A DNA stretch of 64,000 nt, from contig NZ_AP024600.1 of assembly GCF_036322585.1 (NCBI RefSeq), positions 186,001 to 250,000 of the forward strand. The letters are read 5' to 3'. Shown here piece by piece: positions 57,780 through 64,000 of the stretch. Under the pieces are notes generated by a model. The model was not told the DNA's origin. It did no database searches and saw only the letters and a program-made list of their open reading frames with translations. A program made the position numbers and the translations under genes. Within the stretch, counting starts at the first letter, position 1, and every line of letters starts with the position of its first letter. This DNA comes from Luteolibacter sp. LG18 (lineage in GTDB: Bacteria > Verrucomicrobiota > Verrucomicrobiia > Verrucomicrobiales > Akkermansiaceae).

Positions 57780-58610
57780 ATGCCCAGCAATACCCCTGTG
57801 ACCCCGCTCGTGCCGAAAGAAGGCTGGCACGTGATGCACCTGTTCTACCATGTGGACCACTCCGCGTGGTCCCTGCTCGGCGAGGACGAGAAGCGCCTCG
57901 CGAAAACCAAGCTCACCGAGCTGGTCCAGGAGATCCGCGCCACGCCGGACACCCATCTGCTGATCTTCGCGGTGGCCACCCCGAAGGCGGACATCGGCTT
58001 CATGCTGCTCACGCCGGACCTGCACGTGGCCACAGCCTACGAGAAGCAGCTCACGCTTTCGCTCGGCCCGGATATCCTCACCCCGGTCTACTCCTACCTC
58101 TCCCAGACGGAGCGCTCGGAATACACCACCACCAGCGAGCAGTATGCCGCCGAAACCCTGATCGGGGAAAAGGGGCTGACGGAAGGCTCGCCCGAATTCG
58201 TGGCCGCGCTGAAGGAGTTCGACGACCGCATGGCCCACTACCTGAAGCACCGCCTCTACCCGGTGCTCCCGGACTGGCCGGCGATCTGCTTCTATCCCAT
58301 GTCGAAGCGCCGCAGCGGCAACGACAACTGGTACTCGCTCGATTTCAAGCAGCGCGCCGAACTGATGTCCGGCCACGCCCGCGTCGGCCGCACCTACTCC
58401 GGCCGTATCCTCCAGCTCATCACCGGTTCGACCGGCCTGGATGAATACGAATGGGGCGTCACCCTGCTGGCGAAGGACACCATCGACATCAAGGCGATCG
58501 TTTACGAAATGCGCTTCGACGAGGTTTCCGCCCGCTATGCGGAATTCGGTGACTTCTACATCGGCATGCAGCTCCCGCTCGACGAGCTGTTCCGCCGCGT
58601 GTGCCTCTGA
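57780..58610 (+). CDS. hemQ: coproheme decarboxylase HemQ
   Basis: The 276-residue protein belongs to the chlorite-dismutase-like family. The N-terminal half has WHVMHLFYHVDHSAWSLL; the C-terminal half carries the heme-ligand region RAELMSGHARVGRTYSGRIL followed by ITGSTGLDEYEWGVTLLAKD and MRFDEVSARYAEFGDFYIGM. HemQ converts coproheme to heme b with peroxide in the coproporphyrin-dependent pathway of Gram-positives and some diderms; its presence suggests that this organism does not use the classical protoporphyrin route. The ATG at 57780 gives the usual length. Other hem genes are not in the window. Confidence 0.92.
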   Translation: MPSNTPVTPLVPKEGWHVMHLFYHVDHSAWSLLGEDEKRLAKTKLTELVQEIRATPDTHLLIFAVATPKADIGFMLLTPDLHVATAYEKQLTLSLGPDILTPVYSYLSQTERSEYTTTSEQYAAETLIGEKGLTEGSPEFVAALKEFDDRMAHYLKHRLYPVLPDWPAICFYPMSKRRSGNDNWYSLDFKQRAELMSGHARVGRTYSGRILQLITGSTGLDEYEWGVTLLAKDTIDIKAIVYEMRFDEVSARYAEFGDFYIGMQLPLDELFRRVCL

Positions 58611-58611
58611 A

Positions 58612-58699
58612 AGTTTGTCAGTGTTCAGTTTGAAGTTTTCAGGAAGAGAAAGAGTCCTCGGAATCTTCCTGAAAACTGAACACTGAAAACCAACAAACT
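58612..58699. repeat. inverted-repeat element filling the hemQ-MFS convergent gap
   Basis: CAGTGTTCAGTTT...CAGGAAGA (58619-58647) is inversely repeated at 58664-58685 (TCTTCCTGAAAACTGAACAC), with an eight-base insertion in the left arm; outer arms AGTTTGT and ACAAACT extend it to 58612-58699. It occupies almost the whole 91 bases between the two stop codons and is rich in A and T. It may act as a terminator for both genes. Confidence 0.65.
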
Positions 58700-58701
58700 C
58701 T

Positions 58702-59925
58702 TCAAGCCACCGCCCGGATTTTCCGGAACACCAGCAGGCTGAGGATGCTCACGCTGATGGCCGCGAGGCCGAGGCGGTCGAAGTGGAGCAGCGATTTTCC
58801 CGGACCTTCCGCCACCACCATCCCGCCGATGGCGGTGGTGAGGCCGGAGGCGAGATCGCGGGCGCAGCCGATCAGGCTCATATAGGCCCCCCGGCGGACG
58901 GACGGCACCGCTTGCGAAATCACCGCCTGGCCGGGAATGAAGCGACCGCTGGCGAAGGTGAAGAAAAACGCCGCCAGCACCAGCACGTGCCAGATCGGAA
59001 TCGGCCCCGAATTGGTGAGCAACCGGATGACGATCGAGGCCCCGGCCACCAGCACGCAGTAGATCTTGAAGCGACCGTGGACGTCCGCCAGCCGACCGAC
59101 CCACGGGCCGGTGAAGATGGTGACCAGCCCGCCGGTTAGATAGACGAGGAACAGGTACTGCTCCGGCATCCCGGCATTCCCCACCAGGTAGGTCGAGAGG
59201 TAGGGGATGATCGTGAAGTGCCCGAAGACCATCGCCGTCATCAAGAGGATGCCGATCCACGCGTTGCCGTCCGCGAGCAAGGTGAGGAAATCCTTTCCTG
59301 AAGGCACCTTCCCCTCCTGGAGATGACCACGCACCGGCGGCAGCACCCGGTAGAGACAAATCCAGACGAGCACCCCCAGCGCGGCCACGGCAAGGAACGG
59401 TGCCTCCCAGCGCCACCACTGGGCCAGCTTCAGGCCGAGCGGCACCCCGGCCGCGGCGGCGAACGAGAAAGCCGTCATAATGATACCCATGCCCCGAGCC
59501 CGGCGTTCCGGCGGCACCACGTCCGCGACGATCGCCATGATCGCGGCACCGCTCACGCCGCCAAAGGCCCCGCAGATCGCACGGGCCACCAGCAGCATGC
59601 CCGAGGTAGTCGAAAGACCGCAGGCCAGCGTGCCGACGACAAATCCGGCGTAGCAGAACAGCAGCAGCTTCCGGCGGTCGAACCGATCGATGAAAGGCGC
59701 GGTCAACAGACCCACCACCCCGGCGGTGATCGCGAAGGACGAAATGAAGCTGCCGAACTGCTGCGGAGTGACACTGAGCTCCCGTTGGAGCTGCGGCCCC
59801 AGCGGCATCATCACCATGAAATCCATGATGTGGGTGAACTGCACCGCGGCGAGCAGCAACAGGAGCCATTTCTCGGACAGGACACGCGGTTCCGATCCAT
59901 CCAATCCGTCGTTTCCTGCATCCAT
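58702..59925 (-). CDS. MFS transporter (Bcr/CflA or DHA1-like)
   Basis: The 407-residue protein has 12 predicted membrane helices with a cytoplasmic loop in the middle. Motif A is in TAPFIDRFDRRKLLLFCYAG, and further family blocks are AICGAFGGVSGAAIMAIVAD, VVPPERRARGMGIIMTAFSF and TGPWVGRLADVHGRFKIYC. The arrangement fits a proton-driven drug or sugar exporter; the substrate cannot be read off. The ATG at 59925 is preferred; the longer frame crosses the upstream terminator. It is preceded on the same strand by the HtrA-like gene but separated from it by a strong terminator. Confidence 0.92.
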   Translation of the reverse strand: MDAGNDGLDGSEPRVLSEKWLLLLLAAVQFTHIMDFMVMMPLGPQLQRELSVTPQQFGSFISSFAITAGVVGLLTAPFIDRFDRRKLLLFCYAGFVVGTLACGLSTTSGMLLVARAICGAFGGVSGAAIMAIVADVVPPERRARGMGIIMTAFSFAAAAGVPLGLKLAQWWRWEAPFLAVAALGVLVWICLYRVLPPVRGHLQEGKVPSGKDFLTLLADGNAWIGILLMTAMVFGHFTIIPYLSTYLVGNAGMPEQYLFLVYLTGGLVTIFTGPWVGRLADVHGRFKIYCVLVAGASIVIRLLTNSGPIPIWHVLVLAAFFFTFASGRFIPGQAVISQAVPSVRRGAYMSLIGCARDLASGLTTAIGGMVVAEGPGKSLLHFDRLGLAAISVSILSLLVFRKIRAVA

Positions 59926-59939
59926 GCGACAAAAAGAAA

Positions 59940-59970
59940 AAGCCCCGCCACCGGAGCGGCGGCGGGGCTT
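59940..59970 (-). terminator. terminator after the HtrA-like gene
   Basis: AAGCCCCGCC pairs with GGCGGGGCTT; on the minus strand TTTTTCTTTTTG follows immediately. Confidence 0.92.
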
Positions 59971-60037
59971 GAAAGTCGCAGGGATCGGCAATCAGGCAAG
60001 GGGAACCCGGAAAGACTCGTAGTTCCCCTCAGTCCGG

Positions 60038-62296
60038 TCACCGCTCCTCGCCCACGGCGTCCATTTCCTCGTGGAGACGCTCGATCAGCCGGTCCATGTC
60101 CCGCACGTTGCGGCGGGCGCGGCCAATGCGCTCCGGATCGGGAGCGGGAATGATCCGCGGCTTCTGACCGCCCCAGCGTGCCATCTGGTTCGGCAGTTCG
60201 GCGGGCGGATTGCCCACGCGGGCCACGGCGGAATCGACCGGCGAGCGCTTGAGCATCGCCACGATTTCCCCGGCCGGGATGAAGAAGCTGCGGGTGCGGT
60301 CGGCCTGGGCGATGGTCAAGCCGACGACATTGCCATCGAGGTCCACCACCGGGCCACCGCACTGCTGCGGCTTCAACTGGAGGTCGGACTGCACCACGTT
60401 CGGGAACATGTCGCGCACGCGGCTGATCGCACCGCCCATCTGCTCCATTTGGCGCAGGCGGGGATTGGTGAACTGCGGAAGACGCGGGCGGTTGCCCAGC
60501 AGCACCTCGAGATCAAGCGTGGCGCCGCCGCGAGACACCTTCATGGTGACCTTCTCACCCGGGTTCTTATCGAGCAGCGAGTTGCGCAATTCCATCAGAC
60601 CGGAGATCGCGCGATTCTCCACCTTCAGGATGATATCCCCTTCTTTCAGTCCGGCGCTGGCGGCTCCGGTCTGGGGCTCCACGCCCCCCACCTTCACGCC
60701 CGGACCGGCGTAGGCGACATCGCCGTTGACGCCCAGATAGGCTTGGTCGGATTCGCGCAGGGAGCGGGAAAGCACGCTCACCACCCCGATGCCACCGGCC
60801 TTGCCGTCACGACGGGTGGCCACCACGAAGGTGCCCAGGGAAGGCGCGGCCTTGTCGGACCATTTCACAGGCGTCAGCACGTCGCCATCGATGGACAGGA
60901 CCGCGATATCCTCGTTTTCATGGACCCCGGTGATCGTGGCACCGTGCTGGGTGCCCTTGTAGTCCATCACCTGCAGGGCACCGCGCTTCTTGGCGATCTC
61001 GCTCCACTTGGTCAGCACTTCCTTGCCGCTGCCGATGACAGTGCCGTAGGCCACCTGGGCGCTACCGGCATACACCAGCACGGTCGAGGCGCTCTTGGCC
61101 TCGGCCACCGACTCGCCCACCGAGTAGAGGTCGGCGTATTGGCTGGTGATGGCCTCGTTTTCCTCGGGCAGGAGCAAGGGAACGTCCCGCTTGCCGTCGA
61201 AGAGAGAGGGGTCGTTGCCGAGGCCGCTGATCGATCGCTTGTCGTAGAGGGCATCCCGTTTCACGAGGGTGACCTCCAGATCGAGCTTCGTCTGGTCGCG
61301 CAGGAGGCCGAGCTTGATCTTGTCGCCGGGCTGCTTCTTCGCGAGCACGAGCTGGAGCTCACGGCCGCTGCTGACCTTGCCGCCATCAATGGACACCAGC
61401 AGGTCGCCGATGCGCACACCGGCACCGGCGGCGGGAGAACGCGGAGTCACCCGCTCGACCGGCACGCCCGCACCGGTCTTGCCGGTTTCACGACCCATGC
61501 CGATGCCCAGCACCGGGGCCTCGGGGTTGGCAAAGGGGTTCATCGAGAGCTCGCCCCAGTTGTCCCCGGCCACGAGGCGGTCCCAGTCATCCTTGAAACC
61601 GTCGATCCCCGCGTGGTTGTTGTTCCGCTTGGATTCGCCGATGGACGAGTTGATGCCCACGATCCGGCCCTGGAGGTCGAAAATCGGGCCACCGGAGTCC
61701 CCGCCGATCAGGGTGCAATCGCTGGTGAAGAAATTACCCGGGCCCTTGGAAATCACCCGGCCGAAACGGACCGGAGGGGTGCGGTTCGGGTCGAACCCGG
61801 CGGAATGCCCCATCGCGACCAGCCAGTCCCCGGCCCCTAGAGTCTTGGAATTCCCGCGCTCGACGAACGGCCACGGCCCCGCTTGGTCGATTTTCACCAT
61901 GGCGATGTCCTTGGAGTAGTTCGCGCCCAACACCCGGCCGTTGATCTGCTTGCCATTCGGAAACACCACCAGCAGTTCATCCACGCCTTGCACCACGTGG
62001 GCGGCGGTCAGGATCAAGCCATCGGCGGAGGTCACGATGCCGGAGCCGGAGGAGCCGGTCTGCTCGGACACCAGCGCCACGGTGGCAGGCATCACCTTCG
62101 CGGCCACGGCGGCCACCTCGGTTTCGATGTGTTTGAGATCGGCCACCGATTTGACCGGCTCCCGGGCCCACAGCGGGACGGCCGGAGACCAGGCCACCAC
62201 CACGGCGGCGACGGCTGCAAAAAACGCATGCGTTTTCATCATTCCAGGGGGCATAGCGCCGCCGGGACGGCCGTTCGTCTGCGGTTTCCTCTTCAT
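60038..62296 (-). CDS. HtrA-like serine protease with a second, degenerate protease domain
   Basis: The 752-residue secreted protein (signal region MMKTHAFFAAVAAVVVAWSP) has an active trypsin-like domain: LILTAAHVV (His100), YSKDIAMVKI (Asp130) and IGGDSGGPIFD (Ser201). A first PDZ follows (GRETGKTGAGVPVERVTPRS to LQLVLAKKQPGDKIKLGLLR). A second trypsin-like domain is degenerate: TAAH is replaced by LTKW, the aspartate region HENEDIAVLSI remains, and GDSGGP is QCGGPVVDLDGN with Cys for Ser. A second PDZ (EPQTGAASAGLKEGDIILKV) lies inside this domain, before the Cys segment. A basic tail follows. The start could be at 62296, 62254 or 62242; 62296 gives the longest signal region. Divergent from the penicillin-binding protein by 60 bases. 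Confidence 0.88.
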   Translation of the reverse strand: MKRKPQTNGRPGGAMPPGMMKTHAFFAAVAAVVVAWSPAVPLWAREPVKSVADLKHIETEVAAVAAKVMPATVALVSEQTGSSGSGIVTSADGLILTAAHVVQGVDELLVVFPNGKQINGRVLGANYSKDIAMVKIDQAGPWPFVERGNSKTLGAGDWLVAMGHSAGFDPNRTPPVRFGRVISKGPGNFFTSDCTLIGGDSGGPIFDLQGRIVGINSSIGESKRNNNHAGIDGFKDDWDRLVAGDNWGELSMNPFANPEAPVLGIGMGRETGKTGAGVPVERVTPRSPAAGAGVRIGDLLVSIDGGKVSSGRELQLVLAKKQPGDKIKLGLLRDQTKLDLEVTLVKRDALYDKRSISGLGNDPSLFDGKRDVPLLLPEENEAITSQYADLYSVGESVAEAKSASTVLVYAGSAQVAYGTVIGSGKEVLTKWSEIAKKRGALQVMDYKGTQHGATITGVHENEDIAVLSIDGDVLTPVKWSDKAAPSLGTFVVATRRDGKAGGIGVVSVLSRSLRESDQAYLGVNGDVAYAGPGVKVGGVEPQTGAASAGLKEGDIILKVENRAISGLMELRNSLLDKNPGEKVTMKVSRGGATLDLEVLLGNRPRLPQFTNPRLRQMEQMGGAISRVRDMFPNVVQSDLQLKPQQCGGPVVDLDGNVVGLTIAQADRTRSFFIPAGEIVAMLKRSPVDSAVARVGNPPAELPNQMARWGGQKPRIIPAPDPERIGRARRNVRDMDRLIERLHEEMDAVGEER

Positions 62297-62356
62297 GGGT
62301 TCTTCATCAATACGGGGTGGCGGCGGACAATAGAGCACGCTACGGTCCGCCCAGCG

Positions 62357-64000
62357 ATGCCGAAAAGCGCCCAGCCAGACACCATTCCGCCCAAAAACCG
62401 CCCGCGCCGGGACGAGGATCGATCGGAGGGTGGGACCACCTTCGTCTCGCTGCTGTTTTTCTGGCCATTCCACCTGTTCCGGGCGGTAACCAGTCCGCTC
62501 GGCTCGCCGCTGCGGCCGCTGCTGCGCTTTTTCGGCTACCCCTGCGTGGCGGGCCTCTACGTGCTGCTGGTGCTCGGGATCGTCTACGGGGCACGCGCCA
62601 GCCGCTACGATCTGGCGAAGATCCACGCCCTGCCGGAGCGCTCGATCGTCTATGACCGGAACGGCGAGGAGATCGGCCGCATCCACGGTGAGAAACGGGA
62701 CGTGATCCCCCTTTCCCAAGTCTCGGAAACCTTCCGTAAGGCGATCCTCGCCCGCGAGGACGAGCGCTTCTACCAGCACGGAGCGGTCGACCCGATCGGC
62801 ATCGTCCGCGCGTTCACCAAGAACCTCGCCGGCAAAAAGGAGGGTGCCTCGACGCTCACCCAGCAGCTCGCGTCCGACGTCTTCAAGCTGAAGCAGGGCG
62901 AATCGAAGAACACCGTCAGCCAGATCGATCGCAAGTTCCTCGAGATCGCCATCGGCATCCGCATCGAGTCGACGATGTCGAAGGACGACATCCTCCAGGC
63001 CTACCTGAACTCGATCAACTGGGGCCGCCAGATCCGAGGCATCGAGGAGGCCTCCCGCGTGTATTTCGAAAAGCACGCCTCGCAGCTCAACCTGCCGGAA
63101 TCCGCGATGCTCGCGGGCATCGTGCGCGGCCCGGACGCCTACAATCCCTTCAAGAGCCTTGAAAGCGCCAAGCGCGAGCGCGACACCACGCTGGACCGCA
63201 TGGTGGCCGCCAAGGTCATCACCCAGCCGGAAGCGGACGCCGCAAAGACCGAACCGATCGAGATCCGGCCGGAGTGGCGGCGGAAGTTCCAGGAATCCTA
63301 CGCGATGGATGCCATCCGCCACGACCTGGAGCTGATCTTGGAAAAGGAGAACATCGAGCTGGGCGGGCTCACGATTTCCACGACCATCGACAACCGCATC
63401 CAGCAGCGCGGCGAGGAGGCGCTCGACAAGCGTCTGAAGGACCTCGAGCGGGCGTCCGGCTACGGCCACGTCACCCGCACCGCCTGGCAGAAAAAGCCGG
63501 AGGACAAGCGCGACGAACCAACCTACATCCAAGGCGCGGCGGTGGTGATCGAGAACCACGGCGGTGCGGTGCTGGCGGTGGTCGGTGGCCGCGATGCGAA
63601 CGAATCCCGTTTCAACCGCGCCCAACAAGCGGAGCGCCAGATCGGCTCGATCTTCAAGCCCTTCGTCTACCTCGCGGCCTTCGACCGCGGCCTGCGTCCG
63701 AGCACCAGCATCAGCGACGACCCGATCTCCCCGGGCGAGATCGCGGGTGCCCCCTCGAACTGGCACCCGAAGAACTCGGACGGCACCTACACCGGCAATC
63801 ACGAGGCGGAATACGGCCTGATCCGCTCCCGCAACACGATGTCACTGCGCGTGGGCAACTACGCCGGGATGGAGCGGGTGAAGAACGTGGCAAGGACCGC
63901 GGGCTTCGGCGAGAAGATCCCGGAAAAGCCGACGTCCTACCTCGGTGCGTGGGAATCGACGCCGTGGCGGGTTGCCTCGGCCTACACCATCTTCCCGAAC
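62357..64000 (+). CDS. class A penicillin-binding protein, C-terminal end outside window
   Basis: The frame is open for 548 codons to the window edge. The protein has a cytoplasmic N-terminus, one membrane helix (PCVAGLYVLLVLGIVYGARA), a glycosyltransferase-51 domain (ILAREDERFYQHGAVDPIGI, then KEGASTLTQQLASDVFKL and YLNSINWGRQIRGIEEASRV) and the beginning of a transpeptidase domain with the catalytic serine in GSIFKPFVYL (near residue 430) and the S-x-N motif SRNTMSLRVG (near 490). It polymerises and cross-links peptidoglycan. The K-T-G box would lie beyond the window. The start is the ATG at 62357. Confidence 0.93.
   Translation, partial: MPKSAQPDTIPPKNRPRRDEDRSEGGTTFVSLLFFWPFHLFRAVTSPLGSPLRPLLRFFGYPCVAGLYVLLVLGIVYGARASRYDLAKIHALPERSIVYDRNGEEIGRIHGEKRDVIPLSQVSETFRKAILAREDERFYQHGAVDPIGIVRAFTKNLAGKKEGASTLTQQLASDVFKLKQGESKNTVSQIDRKFLEIAIGIRIESTMSKDDILQAYLNSINWGRQIRGIEEASRVYFEKHASQLNLPESAMLAGIVRGPDAYNPFKSLESAKRERDTTLDRMVAAKVITQPEADAAKTEPIEIRPEWRRKFQESYAMDAIRHDLELILEKENIELGGLTISTTIDNRIQQRGEEALDKRLKDLERASGYGHVTRTAWQKKPEDKRDEPTYIQGAAVVIENHGGAVLAVVGGRDANESRFNRAQQAERQIGSIFKPFVYLAAFDRGLRPSTSISDDPISPGEIAGAPSNWHPKNSDGTYTGNHEAEYGLIRSRNTMSLRVGNYAGMERVKNVARTAGFGEKIPEKPTSYLGAWESTPWRVASAYTIFPN

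Overview
The window is a high-GC, gene-dense bacterial chromosome segment with no rRNA, convincing tRNA, phage, insertion-sequence transposase or CRISPR array. The gene content points to a Gram-negative member of the Verrucomicrobia (Verrucomicrobiaceae/Luteolibacter-like). The markers are two secreted proteins built of autotransporter-associated beta-strand repeats, a secreted DUF1080 protein, an AraC regulator with a sugar-binding-like sensor half, LpxD and an outer-membrane barrel (so an LPS outer membrane), and PyrR, McsA/McsB/ClpC and HemQ, which are better known from Gram-positives. The taxonomic call is inference from families, not from a marker gene.

Layout. 0-3 kb: end of an unknown gene, a cysteine-synthase-family enzyme, a secreted DUF1080 protein. 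3.3-8 kb: nucleotide operon purD-pyrR-membrane protein-pyrB-pyrC (minus strand). 8-9 kb: two small lower-GC genes. 9-13.4 kb: proteostasis operon mcsA-mcsB-clpC. 13.6-20.8 kb: ilvE, a CYTH protein, 5-formyl-THF cyclo-ligase, apaG, thiD-coaD-cstA. 20.9-21.2 kb: a MITE-like inverted-repeat element. 21.3-30.2 kb: UvrD-type helicase, AraC/XylR-type regulator, a beta-strand-repeat protein, rlmN, a GAF-LytTR regulator. 30.4-37 kb: phosphoesterase, clpB, a phosphopentomutase-DUF3293 fusion, a minimal AraC protein, lpxD.

37.3-42.5 kb holds the most notable locus. Three tightly coupled genes encode a SAM methyltransferase, a membrane histidine kinase-receiver-histidine kinase and a receiver protein, in the order of the Ralstonia phcB-phcS-phcR-phcQ quorum-sensing operon, with PhcS and PhcR apparently fused. 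42.6-45.1 kb: SanA-like protein, lipid kinase, outer-membrane barrel. 45.2-47.8 kb: ECF sigma factor, a membrane protein (possible anti-sigma), a degenerate HtrA/PDZ protein and maf, an envelope-stress-like operon. 48-53.5 kb: a 1.8-thousand-residue beta-strand-repeat protein.

53.6-58.6 kb: ferredoxin, DUF721, a HAD-Nudix fusion and folB in one operon, plus an exonuclease-family protein; the HAD-Nudix fusion next to folB could supply both dephosphorylation steps of folate synthesis. A proline-rich membrane protein and hemQ run the other way. 58.7-64 kb: MFS transporter, a large HtrA-like protein whose second protease domain is degenerate, and the start of a class A penicillin-binding protein.

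A recurring structural theme is that inverted-repeat elements of different sequence families fill the space between convergent genes almost exactly from stop codon to stop codon (3.0-3.3, 29.2-29.3 and 58.6-58.7 kb). All family calls come from reading motifs; no database search was run.
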